A stretch of DNA of 64,000 nucleotides, from NCBI GenBank assembly GCA_913060695.1, contig CAJXUA010000001.1, positions 124,001-188,000 of the forward strand, given 5' to 3'. The DNA is from an uncultured Gammaproteobacteria bacterium (GTDB lineage: Bacteria; Pseudomonadota; Gammaproteobacteria; Pseudomonadales; Pseudohongiellaceae). The notes under the pieces are model-generated. The model saw only the letters and a program-made list of their open reading frames with translations, searched no databases and was not told the DNA's origin. The position numbers were made by a program, and so were the translations under genes. Of this stretch, positions 1-8,031 are shown piece after piece; the first letter of the stretch is position 1; each line of letters begins with the position of its first letter.

Positions 1-101
1 AGTTCGGCGCGGTTCATGCTACGGCAAAGCACGGAGACTAGAGGGGCGTCTTCGAAAGCAAGTTTCGGTGCGGCATTGGTGTTAGTCGTGGCGTTACTAA
101 T
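1..101 (-). CDS. Family 2 glycosyltransferase, N-terminal fragment (cut by window edge)
   Basis: A reading frame stays open from just after the PIG-L gene to the window edge. It encodes a short Ala/Thr/Asn-rich lead followed by PLVSVLCRSMNRAE, which resembles the first beta strand and loop of GT-A family 2 glycosyltransferases (typically PxVSVIxxxxNR). No ATG, GTG or TTG lies between the upstream in-frame stop and this motif. The only initiator-like codon behind a good Shine-Dalgarno (GAGGA, 7 nt away) is ATT at 101-99, which overlaps the PIG-L stop by one base. Such tight coupling would fit a glycan-modification pair. Only about 33 residues are visible, so the family call is tentative and the start is an inference. 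Confidence 0.4.
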   Translation of the reverse strand, partial: MSNATTNTNAAPKLAFEDAPLVSVLCRSMNRAE

Positions 102-924
102 GTTGTGATCCTCGCAACAGTTTCTTCAAAGCGGAAAAGATGCCGGTGCCTGCGTTGTCGCTGCGATAGGCGCTCGGCATTGGCACGTCAGTAAGTTGCA
201 GGCGTTCCTGCCGCATCAGTTCAGCTTCGCTGAGTAAATGGGGTTGGCGCAAAAGCTCAGGTGTTAGCAGGCAAAAGGCTTCTGCATACTTCACCTGAGG
301 TGGCAGTGTATAGGTCCTAAAATGGTTCAACGCGAATATGTATTCGTCGTAGGGAGATATGTTTAGCTGTGAGTGGTAGACCGCGATAGCTGCACGCTTC
401 TTTGCCTCGAAGGAGGTAATGTCGATCAAGATGTCGACGCGCGCTAGGGGGGCCCCAACCTCATACATGGCAATGCGCAAATCCCTCCCTTCATTGACAA
501 GGCGCCTAGTGGCCTCTATTACGAGCCATGCCGTGGCGCGATGATCGGGGTGAATCTCATTGAACGAGGTGGTTAGTATTAAGTCTGCGCCGCTATTGAC
601 GATGGCTAAGCGCGCTGCCTCGATTGAGCGCTCATCGCAGCGCACGCTACGATCTTTCTCTTGCCAAAAATCAACGCTCTCGACTCCTAGGATTTTTACA
701 GCAGCCCGTGTCTCTTGTTCACGCACGGCGCTGCCTTGCTTGCCATGCTCGCCGAAATCCCCCGAGGTTACTAATATTGCTTGAGTGGGAATATGTGCTT
801 CCTGATACGCCGCTAGTAGGCCGCCGCAACCCAATGTTTCGTCATCGGGATGGGGGGCAAACACGAGCGCCTTCTGGCAAGGTATTGTGGCGCTGGCTTG
901 ATAGGGCGTTAATCGCGATTCCAT
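97..924 (-). CDS. PIG-L/LmbE-family zinc deacetylase
   Basis: This 275-residue protein carries the PIG-L signature APHPDDETLGCGG (His25, Asp27, Asp28) and a second metal motif HPDHR (His125, His128). In this family they bind a catalytic zinc that removes the N-acetyl group from GlcNAc-type sugars or related amides. There is no signal peptide, so the enzyme is probably cytoplasmic. It lies 10 bp after the DUF484 gene on the same strand and abuts a probable glycosyltransferase, so a role in making or trimming an N-acetylated glycan or glycolipid is likely. The substrate cannot be read from sequence. In many Pseudomonas-like genomes this slot is held by xerC. Confidence 0.85.
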   Translation of the reverse strand: MESRLTPYQASATIPCQKALVFAPHPDDETLGCGGLLAAYQEAHIPTQAILVTSGDFGEHGKQGSAVREQETRAAVKILGVESVDFWQEKDRSVRCDERSIEAARLAIVNSGADLILTTSFNEIHPDHRATAWLVIEATRRLVNEGRDLRIAMYEVGAPLARVDILIDITSFEAKKRAAIAVYHSQLNISPYDEYIFALNHFRTYTLPPQVKYAEAFCLLTPELLRQPHLLSEAELMRQERLQLTDVPMPSAYRSDNAGTGIFSALKKLLRGSQH

Positions 925-934
925 CGGTTAACTC

Positions 935-1636
935 TCAGTTTATTTTGCGAATAATGATCGACTCGAGCACCTCGCCGATGAAGTCCAGAAAGAGAGTGTC
1001 TAAATCAGGATGGAAATAGTCTTGGGCTTTGTTGCCAATCGCCAACACGCCTAGCATGCGCTCGCGTCCTATAGGGCATAGCGCTACGGAACGAATGCCG
1101 CCACCGCGATGGGGAAAGAGGAAGGTGGCTGTGTCTTTGTCGATACTCTTGCAAATAGTCTTACGATCGCGCAGTAGCGTTGGGAAGCTCTCTTGCAGGA
1201 AGTCAGCAGACTCGAGCCTAGCGTTCTCGACATTGTTGATATTGTCGGTGTCGAACAGGATGACGCTACTAACGTCTATGCCGGGCTGAGTATTAAGGTT
1301 GGCTTCTGTGGCGCTGGCTATCTGGGAGACATCGTCTTCGATCAATAGTGCCAGAATGAGTGCCCGAGTGACGCTGAAAAGTTGATCGTTATACTTGGCA
1401 GTTTCCATCAATGTGTTGAGCGTGTGGCGCGACTCTATGCTGCGCTCGCGCAAGATCTTTACCTGACGCTCCAGTAGAGAGATTGCTTTGCCGCTCTCAT
1501 GGGGAAGCGTGATCTCCTCCAATAAGCTGTCTCGATTTATGAAAAAATCGGGATGTTTTTGCAGGTAGTGAGCGACTTGGTCGGCGCTCACATCATTCTT
1601 GTCGGTGCCTTGCTTTGCAGAGGTGTCGCTATTCAT
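935..1636 (-). CDS. DUF484 family protein (GAF-like)
   Basis: The 233-residue product has the DUF484 layout. A short N-terminal helical region (VAHYLQKHPDFF, about residues 22-33) and a heptad-rich stretch around 55-95 are followed by a GAF-like domain ending in FIGEVLESIII. The family is regularly found between dapF and xerC in gammaproteobacteria and its biochemical role is not established. It follows dapF by 28 bp in the lysA-dapF-DUF484 run, so co-transcription is likely. No catalytic residues can be pointed to. Confidence 0.85.
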   Translation of the reverse strand: MNSDTSAKQGTDKNDVSADQVAHYLQKHPDFFINRDSLLEEITLPHESGKAISLLERQVKILRERSIESRHTLNTLMETAKYNDQLFSVTRALILALLIEDDVSQIASATEANLNTQPGIDVSSVILFDTDNINNVENARLESADFLQESFPTLLRDRKTICKSIDKDTATFLFPHRGGGIRSVALCPIGRERMLGVLAIGNKAQDYFHPDLDTLFLDFIGEVLESIIIRKIN

Positions 1637-1664
1637 ACGCTCTCTTCACTTTTCGTCACGATGA

Positions 1665-2516
1665 TTATGAAACGGTGTCTAATTCGATGCTGCCTTCGAA
1701 CACGCTAGTAGCAGGTCCGCGCATGATTATAGGGCTGGAAGATCCCTCCCAGCTCAGGCGTAGATCGCCGCCGTTAAGGTGCGCGAGTACGTCGTTATCA
1801 AGCAATCCCGCCGCATGACCGCATACCAGCGCCGCACAGGCGCCAGTACCGCAGGCTTGCGTTTCACCCACGCCGCGTTCGAATACGCGCAGTTTAATTT
1901 GTCCGCGTGCAATGACTTGCATAAAACCAATATTGACCCCTTGCGGGAAATCCGGGTGTGCCCCAAGTGCGGTGCCTATTTCGGCAACGGCGGTGCTGGC
2001 AACATCGTCTACGACTAGAACGGCGTGCGGATTGCCTACAGAGACCGCATAGAAGTGCAGTGTCTGGGAGTGACCATGCAAGGTAATTTCTCGCTGGTAG
2101 CTAGCCGCCTGCGTGGCATTAAAAGGTAAGGCGCTTGGGGTGAAGTCGGGCTGCCCCATGTCGACCGTCACGAAGCCGTCCTCTTCCACATGCAAAACGA
2201 TGATGCCGCGACTCGTCTTGACGCGAATCGTATTGAGTGTAGTCAGGCCCTTGTCTAATACAAAGCGGGCAAAACAGCGCGCGCCATTGCCGCAGTGTTC
2301 AACCTCGGTGCCATCGCAATTGAAGATACGATAATTGAAATCGACGTCGGGTTGCGTGGGGGCTTCGATCAACAATAGCTGGTCGAAGCCGATGCCGAAG
2401 TGTCGATCGGCAAGCTTCTGAACTTGAGTGGCGCTGAGTTTGACTGGGTGGGAGATAAGGTCCAGCACCATGAAGTCATTGCCTAGGCCGTGCATTTTCG
2501 TAAAAGGTAAAATCAT
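1665..2516 (-). CDS. dapF: Diaminopimelate epimerase
   Basis: DapF interconverts LL- and meso-diaminopimelate in the cytoplasm for lysine and peptidoglycan synthesis. The 283-residue length is normal. Both catalytic cysteines of the two-base mechanism are present: Cys75 in EHCGNGARC and the second in QACGTGAC at about residue 229. The N-terminal FTKMHGLGNDF is typical. It lies 25 bp downstream of lysA, which uses the meso product, so one transcript probably serves both steps. Confidence 0.97.
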   Translation of the reverse strand: MILPFTKMHGLGNDFMVLDLISHPVKLSATQVQKLADRHFGIGFDQLLLIEAPTQPDVDFNYRIFNCDGTEVEHCGNGARCFARFVLDKGLTTLNTIRVKTSRGIIVLHVEEDGFVTVDMGQPDFTPSALPFNATQAASYQREITLHGHSQTLHFYAVSVGNPHAVLVVDDVASTAVAEIGTALGAHPDFPQGVNIGFMQVIARGQIKLRVFERGVGETQACGTGACAALVCGHAAGLLDNDVLAHLNGGDLRLSWEGSSSPIIMRGPATSVFEGSIELDTVS

Positions 2517-2541
2517 ATTCTCTCGATCGGAATGCGTGTGA

Positions 2542-3789
2542 CTACAGCGTTCGCTCTAGTGCTAGCTGGTAATCTAATGTCTCGCGCTCGCGCACAACTG
2601 TCGCCGTGTCGCCGTCGACCATGATCTCCGCAGCGCGATTGCGGGTGTTGTAATTGGAACTCATTACAAAGCCGTAGGCGCCTGCGGTGCGCACAGCCAG
2701 CAAATCGCCCTGAGCTAGGGCCAAGGGACGATCCTTGCCCAAAAAATCTGCCGATTCACACACTGGTCCAACGACATCGAAACTCAATAGTGGCCTGTCG
2801 GCACCCGCCTTATTTACGGGCACTATTTCTTGCCATGCGCTATACAGCGCGGGTCTTAGCAGGTCATTCATAGCACCGTCCACAATAGCAAAATTCTTAT
2901 GTGAGGTGTGCTTTAAATACTCTACCTTGGTCACGAACACGCCGGCATTGGCGCAGATAGAACGGCCAGGCTCGAGGAATAGGGCGAGGCCACGGCCTGC
3001 GATTTTAGCCAACACTGCCGCGATGAAATCCGCGGTGGCTGGAGGGGTTTCGTCGCGATAATTCACGCCTAGGCCGCCACCAATGTCGAAATGCTTGATT
3101 TTGATCCCGTGGCTGCTTAGCTCGTCCAATAGCATCAACAAACGGTCGATGGCATCGAGGTAGGGAGCTATCGTGGTGAGCTGCGAGCCGATATGGCAGT
3201 CGATGCCGACGATGTCGATGTTGCTCATCGCTGCGGCGCGCAGATAGACCTCGGTCGCGCTTTCGATGGCGATGCCGAACTTGTTCTCTTTTAAGCCCGT
3301 GGAGATATAGGGATGAGTGCCCGCATCGACATCGGGATTGACGCGCAGAGAGATTGGCGCGCGCATTCCGAGCTGGGCTGCCACGCTATTAATGCGGTCT
3401 AGTTCTGGCTCAGATTCGATATTGAAGCAGCGAATGCCTAGCTCTAAGGCCTTGGCGATCTCGCTCTCGGTCTTGCCTAGGCCAGAGAAGATCACTTTGT
3501 GCGGGTCTCCGCCCGCCCTGATTACTCGCTCTAGCTCTCCGCCCGAGACGATGTCGAAGCCAGCGCCAAGGCGAGCAAGTACACCGAGCACTGCTAAATT
3601 GGAGTTGGCTTTGACTGCGAAGCAGGTTAGGTGATCCACGCCTTCGAGAGCGCGTTCGTAGGCGAGTAAATTATGCTCCAAAGCGGCGCGAGAGTAGATG
3701 AAGCAAGGCGTGCCGTGCTCTTTCGCGATAGACGCGATGGGCAGATTCTCGGCAAATAAAGCATTATCTCGGTAGAGGAAGGGTTCCAT
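2542..3789 (-). CDS. lysA: Diaminopimelate decarboxylase
   Basis: LysA is a PLP-dependent fold-III decarboxylase that makes L-lysine from meso-diaminopimelate. At 415 residues it has the expected length. The PLP lysine is Lys60 in CFAVKANSN, the phosphate-binding glycine loop is DIGGGLGVNY, and the substrate-site cysteine is in GPVCESADF. It opens the lysA-dapF-DUF484 operon, with the small lipoprotein gene lptM 34 bp upstream as in Pseudomonas-like genomes. Confidence 0.97.
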   Translation of the reverse strand: MEPFLYRDNALFAENLPIASIAKEHGTPCFIYSRAALEHNLLAYERALEGVDHLTCFAVKANSNLAVLGVLARLGAGFDIVSGGELERVIRAGGDPHKVIFSGLGKTESEIAKALELGIRCFNIESEPELDRINSVAAQLGMRAPISLRVNPDVDAGTHPYISTGLKENKFGIAIESATEVYLRAAAMSNIDIVGIDCHIGSQLTTIAPYLDAIDRLLMLLDELSSHGIKIKHFDIGGGLGVNYRDETPPATADFIAAVLAKIAGRGLALFLEPGRSICANAGVFVTKVEYLKHTSHKNFAIVDGAMNDLLRPALYSAWQEIVPVNKAGADRPLLSFDVVGPVCESADFLGKDRPLALAQGDLLAVRTAGAYGFVMSSNYNTRNRAAEIMVDGDTATVVRERETLDYQLALERTL

Positions 3790-3823
3790 GATTTAACCTG
3801 AGTCGAAAGGGTTAGGGTGCTGC

Positions 3824-3931
3824 CTAGGCGGCAGTCACCAATGAAGCGGTCTGGTCCGGCCGCTGGAGAGGGCCCTTTTGACCGCAGCACAGTAGGCTGC
3901 AGCTTAGGAGAAGAATCAGGATCAGTCGCAT
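3824..3931 (-). CDS. lptM: LptM/LppL-like small outer-membrane lipoprotein
   Basis: Translation of 3931-3824 gives a 35-residue protein. It has a basic-hydrophobic signal (MRLILILLL), then CGQKGPL, the hallmark of LppL/YifL (LptM), a short lipoprotein that in E. coli helps mature the LPS translocon LptD. Its position just upstream of lysA matches the conserved arrangement. The modified cysteine should be Cys16, but the residue before it is another cysteine (LLCCG) where Gly or Ala is usual, and a second possible lipobox (LLSC, Cys10) lies earlier. The mature protein would be only about 20 residues. Confidence 0.8.
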   Translation of the reverse strand: MRLILILLLSCSLLCCGQKGPLQRPDQTASLVTAA

Positions 3932-4189
3932 GAAAACAGTCACTTATAGTCGAATTGTTGAGTTTCGCAGTGCGGCGATTATACCTGCACTAGGCGCGCA
4001 AAAGCCACGGCGCAGGCGCGGGGATTGCTAAGATCCGTCCTTGAAAAAGGCAGTGCTCAGCCCTATAGTTCTCCCTCGACTTTTTGGCGACACTTTAGGG
4101 CGCAGTCACTAGACATGCGCTTCTTAGAGTAAGAGTGCTCGTTATCAGCAATTCTTGATTTTCGTGCCTATGCATTCGGAAAAGTAAAT
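3932..4189. other. Divergent intergenic region, lptM-lysA operon / ABC exporter operon
   Basis: This 258-bp gap separates two outward-facing operons and should hold both promoters. Pseudomonas has cyaY here, but I found no frataxin-like frame on either strand. No clear paired hexamers or hairpin stood out. Confidence 0.4.
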
Positions 4190-5173
4190 ATGATTGAAAT
4201 TAGTCACTTAACGAAGAAGTTCGACAATTTTACCGCGGTAGATGATCTTAGCTTTAAGGTAGAAGAAGGAGAGGTATTAGGTTTTCTAGGCCCTAATGGC
4301 GCCGGCAAGTCTACGACCATGAAGGTGATCACGGGTTTCCTCTCGGCAAGCCAAGGCAGCGTTACCGTCGATGGCCATGATATTGCCACCGACCCGATGG
4401 CCGTAAAATCACTTATTGGCTACCTACCCGAAGGCGCGCCGAGTTACCCCGATATGACGACGCTAGAGTTTCTCGACTTTATCGCGGAGATTCGCGGCTA
4501 TAGCGACGAAGAGAAGCGGCGACGCATCGAGAAGGTCATCAATGACGTTGAGCTGCGCTCCGTCTGCCACAAGACGATCGATACGCTGTCCAAGGGCTTC
4601 AAGCGCAGAGTAGGCTTGGCCCAAGCAATTCTTCACGACCCTAAGGTGTTAATTCTCGACGAACCCACCGACGGTCTAGACCCGAATCAGAAGCATCATG
4701 TCCGCAAGCTAATCCGCAATCTCGCGAAGGACAAGATCGTCATCATCTCTACCCATATCCTCGAAGAAGTCAGCGCCGTGTGTACTCGCGCGATCATCAT
4801 CGCAGGGGGGCGTATCTTGGCGGATGGGACTCCCAAAGAGCTGGAAGGACGCTCCGCATATGCCGGCGCAATTAGTGTGCAGTTGACCCAAGACTTCGAT
4901 CTGCAGGCAGCACTTGCTGGCGACCAGGACATTCGCGCTGTAGAGCAAGCCGAAGACAATGCCCGTCACTACATTCTGTTGCCCAGTGCGAATAAGCAAA
5001 TTTTTGGCAAGGTGTCAGAGAAGGCGCAGAGTGGTCATTGGCCAGTGGCGGAGTATCACCTGGTCGAGGGTTTGCTGGAAGACTACTTCCGCAGCGTCAC
5101 GCATGATTCCGCATTGGCGAGCCGCGATGCCCAAAACGCAGCCTCCGCCACCACGACACAGCAACAGGTTTGA
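4190..5173 (+). CDS. ABC transporter ATP-binding protein, GldA-like
   Basis: This 327-residue ATPase has Walker A GPNGAGKST (34-42), a variant signature LSKGFKRRVGLAQA (about 134-147), Walker B LILDEPTDGLDP and an H-loop STHILEEV. Its C-terminal extension of about 100 residues is typical of the ABC-2 GldA/CcmA-like group. It begins a three-gene operon with an ABC-2 permease 4 bp downstream and a GldG-like membrane protein. The cargo is unknown. In Bacteroidota this set is linked to gliding and cell-surface secretion, but many non-gliding proteobacteria carry it. Confidence 0.9.
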   Translation: MIEISHLTKKFDNFTAVDDLSFKVEEGEVLGFLGPNGAGKSTTMKVITGFLSASQGSVTVDGHDIATDPMAVKSLIGYLPEGAPSYPDMTTLEFLDFIAEIRGYSDEEKRRRIEKVINDVELRSVCHKTIDTLSKGFKRRVGLAQAILHDPKVLILDEPTDGLDPNQKHHVRKLIRNLAKDKIVIISTHILEEVSAVCTRAIIIAGGRILADGTPKELEGRSAYAGAISVQLTQDFDLQAALAGDQDIRAVEQAEDNARHYILLPSANKQIFGKVSEKAQSGHWPVAEYHLVEGLLEDYFRSVTHDSALASRDAQNAASATTTQQQV

Positions 5174-5177
5174 AGCC

Positions 5178-5909
5178 ATGAATAAAATGCTCATTATTTT
5201 TCAGCGCGAGTTAGCGGGCTATTTCGCCACGCCACTGGCCTATGTGTTTATTGTGATCTTCCTCGTGATGTCAGGTATCTTTACCTTCGACATGGGCGCT
5301 TTCTACGAGCGTGGTCAAGCTGACTTGATGCCCTTCTTTGGTTTTCATCCCTGGCTATATTTGTTCATGATTCCGGCAATCGCGATGGGGTTGTGGGCGG
5401 ATGAGCGTAAGTCGGGGACCATAGAGTTGCTCATGACCCTTCCTGTAAAACTGGCCGATGTCGTGTTCGGTAAGTTTCTGGCGGCTTGGGTGCTGTGCGT
5501 ACTTGCACTCTCGCTTACATTTCCGATTTGGCTAACTGTGAATTATTTAGGAAACCCAGACAATGGCGTTATCGTCGCTGCATACCTTGGTAGTGCTTTG
5601 ATGGCGGGCGGGTTTCTCTCTATTGGTTCCTGTATGTCCGCAATAACGCGCAACTCGGTCGTAGCCTTTATCCTAACCGTTGCCATCTGTTTCGTGTTCG
5701 TAGCATGTGGCACTGAGATAGTTCTCGATACTGTCTCATGGGCGCCACAGTTTATTGTTGACGCGATTGCGGGACTTAGCTTCTTGACGCATTTCGACTC
5801 CATCAGTAAGGGAGTGCTGGATGTGCGTGATGTGTTGTTCTTCGTGGTGTTTATCGCCTCATGGTTGTTCGCCTCGGCGATCGTTATCGAAATTAAGAAA
5901 GCGAACTAA
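5178..5909 (+). CDS. ABC-2 type permease, GldF-like
   Basis: The frame is open further upstream, but ATG 5178 (MNKMLIIFQREL) is the better start because it lies just past the ATPase stop and the first helix then begins normally. The 243-residue product starts with the ABC-2 pattern FQRELAGYFATPLAYVF and has six predicted membrane segments (about 22-42, 60-80, 100-122, 140-165, 172-195 and 222-240). It contains the DERKSGTIELLMTLPV coupling region typical of GldF/NosY-like permeases. It pairs with the preceding ATPase. Confidence 0.88.
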   Translation: MNKMLIIFQRELAGYFATPLAYVFIVIFLVMSGIFTFDMGAFYERGQADLMPFFGFHPWLYLFMIPAIAMGLWADERKSGTIELLMTLPVKLADVVFGKFLAAWVLCVLALSLTFPIWLTVNYLGNPDNGVIVAAYLGSALMAGGFLSIGSCMSAITRNSVVAFILTVAICFVFVACGTEIVLDTVSWAPQFIVDAIAGLSFLTHFDSISKGVLDVRDVLFFVVFIASWLFASAIVIEIKKAN

Positions 5910-5918
5910 AGGGGTCTG

Positions 5919-7841
5919 ATGATGAATAGCAAGACTTTATTCTCTGCGACAGGCCTAGTGTTAACCGGTCTGTTCCTTATAGTGAGCGTAGCGGTAATCA
6001 GTTTGATTCCGCGCATGCGTATCGATCTCACGGAAGATAATCTCTACACACTGGCGCAGGGTACTCGCAACATTGTGAGTAACTTAGAGCGGCCAGTGGA
6101 ATTATTATTCTTCTACTCTGAAGAGGCTACAGCCGATGTGCCGCAGCTGCGCGGTTATGGTATCCGTGTGCAGGAATTGCTCGAAGAGATGGTTATCGCC
6201 AGCGCGGGGCAATTAAGCTTACGGGTTATCGATCCTGTACCTTTCTCCGAAGAGGAAGACGAGGCGGTGGAATATGGTGTGCAACGTGTTCCTCTCAGTC
6301 AGGGTGGTGATCAAGTATTCTTTGGGCTCGTCGCGTTGGATACCACTACGTTGCCTACCGAAGGTGAAGAGGCCGGTGCGGCAGGTGTATTCAAAACAAT
6401 CGGTTTGATTCGCCCCGATCAGGAAGAGTTTCTAGAGTACGAGTTCTCCAAACTTATCACTCAGGTTGCTAATCCAGAACCGCCAGTACTTGGCTTTCTG
6501 TCGCGCCTACCAATAGATGGAGGCGTGAACACACAGACTATGCAGCCAACATCGCCTTGGATGATCATGGATTCCATTCGACAGCTCTTTGATGTGCGTC
6601 GAGTGAACCCAGAGGTCGAGCTGATCGATGAAGAGATAGACATTCTTCTATTGGTGCATCCGCAGAATTTGAGCGAGCAGACGCTATACGCAGTGGATCA
6701 ATTCGTATTGCGTGGCGGCAAGGCTTTGGTCTTCGTCGATCCGAATGCGGACACTCAAGCTCAGCCTGGTCCAGACGGCGTGCCGGTGCCGCGTGAGAAT
6801 CAAGCCTCCGATCTCACTGCGATGTTTGACGCATGGGGCGTGGACTATGACCCAGAGCGAGTGGTCGCGGATCGCCAGTTCGCACTTATGGTGAACGTAG
6901 GTGATGCGACGCGTCCAATACAGCACTACGGCATGGTTGGTGTGCAGCGCGAAGGTTTTGCCAATGACATCATCAGCAATGGTCTGCAGGTCATGAACTT
7001 TTCCTCCGTAGGTGCGCTCTCACAGAAAGAGGGTGCCACGACGAACTTTGAGCCCTTGATACAATCTAGCGCCGACTCGATGTTGATGGAAGGTGGCTTT
7101 TTCAAGGCGCTTACGGATCCTACGATTCTCTTAGACGAGTTCGTCCCTACGGACATGCGCTATACGATCGCAGCCCGTGTCTCGGGTAATGTGCGCACTG
7201 CTTTCCCAGACGGACCTCCACCTGCAGCGCCGGCAGAGGAGTCTGCTGCCGCGCCTGTCGTGTTGCCCGCACACTTGAGCGAGTCGACCGGCACGGTGAA
7301 TATGGTGATAGTGGCCGATACGGATATGTTGGGTGACCGTCTATGGGTACAGATCCAAAACTTCCTGGGTCAGCGCATACCACAGCCCTTCGCTAGCAAT
7401 GGCGACTTCATCATGAACGCGCTCGATAACCTCGCGGGTAACTCCGAATTGGTGACGATCCGTAGTCGTGGCCGCTATGCGCGACCCTTCTTAGCCGTAA
7501 TTGAATTGCAGCGTGATGCAGATGATCGACTACGTCAGGAAGAAACTGAATTGTTGGCTAATCTGCGTCAAACCGAGCAGCAGATCACTGCATTGAATGC
7601 TAGCCGCGAGGGCAGTGGGCCGTCCCCGGAGCAACAAGCTGAGATTGACCGCTTCTATGATCAGCAGTTGGAAACACGCCGTCGCTTGCGCGAGGTACAA
7701 CTGACCCTTAATCGTGAGATCGAGAGCTTAGGAGCCACGTTGAAGTTCGTCAACACGGCCCTAGTGCCAATCCTATTGATATTGTTTGTATTGGTGATGG
7801 GCTATCTGCGTAGGCGTCGCCGCGAGAGCCAGTTGGCATAG
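5919..7841 (+). CDS. GldG-like ABC transporter accessory membrane protein
   Basis: This 640-residue protein has an N-terminal membrane helix (about 9-30), then the GldG/IFT52-like domain starting at RIDLTEDNLYTLAQGT. A large exported portion follows, then a Gln/Glu/Arg-rich coiled coil (about 530-610), a C-terminal helix (ALVPILLILFVLVMGYL) and a basic tail. GldG partners GldA and GldF in ABC-2 complexes. Two ATGs sit side by side at 5919 and 5922. The DUF4340 gene that often follows gldG in proteobacteria is absent; the next sequence is a REP-like pair. Confidence 0.85.
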   Translation: MMNSKTLFSATGLVLTGLFLIVSVAVISLIPRMRIDLTEDNLYTLAQGTRNIVSNLERPVELLFFYSEEATADVPQLRGYGIRVQELLEEMVIASAGQLSLRVIDPVPFSEEEDEAVEYGVQRVPLSQGGDQVFFGLVALDTTTLPTEGEEAGAAGVFKTIGLIRPDQEEFLEYEFSKLITQVANPEPPVLGFLSRLPIDGGVNTQTMQPTSPWMIMDSIRQLFDVRRVNPEVELIDEEIDILLLVHPQNLSEQTLYAVDQFVLRGGKALVFVDPNADTQAQPGPDGVPVPRENQASDLTAMFDAWGVDYDPERVVADRQFALMVNVGDATRPIQHYGMVGVQREGFANDIISNGLQVMNFSSVGALSQKEGATTNFEPLIQSSADSMLMEGGFFKALTDPTILLDEFVPTDMRYTIAARVSGNVRTAFPDGPPPAAPAEESAAAPVVLPAHLSESTGTVNMVIVADTDMLGDRLWVQIQNFLGQRIPQPFASNGDFIMNALDNLAGNSELVTIRSRGRYARPFLAVIELQRDADDRLRQEETELLANLRQTEQQITALNASREGSGPSPEQQAEIDRFYDQQLETRRRLREVQLTLNREIESLGATLKFVNTALVPILLILFVLVMGYLRRRRRESQLA

Positions 7842-7857
7842 ACCTTGAGGAGTTAGG

Positions 7858-7992
7858 CCCCTACAGGCAGTGGCGTTTTCAAAGGTGCAGAGAATGCTCT
7901 GAATGTAGGAGCCTGCCCTGCAGGCGAATGACTTAAATCTTGCACAGATATGCACCAATCAGGCCCGATCGCCTGCAAGGCAGGCTCCTACA
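7858..7992. repeat. REP-like inverted pair
   Basis: Two 24-bp elements, 7904-7927 and 7969-7992, are inverted copies of each other with one mismatch. Each carries its own hairpin (GCCTGC, 3-nt loop, GCAGGC). A short direct repeat (CCTACAG-CAGTGG-GTTT) follows the right element and also occurs at 7860-7879. This is the organisation of paired REP elements (REPINs) in Pseudomonas-like genomes. It sits between the convergent gldG-like and sensor kinase genes, where such repeats usually lie and may stop transcription. No RAYT transposase is in the window. Confidence 0.75.
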
Positions 7993-8031
7993 GTCAGTGG
8001 TGTTTATTAGGATAAGCCCTCTGTCTGTCTT

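Noticed and set aside
7858-7992. Possible CRISPR repeats
   Set aside because: Only two inverted 24-mers with internal hairpins and no regular direct repeats or spacers; REP-like is a better fit.
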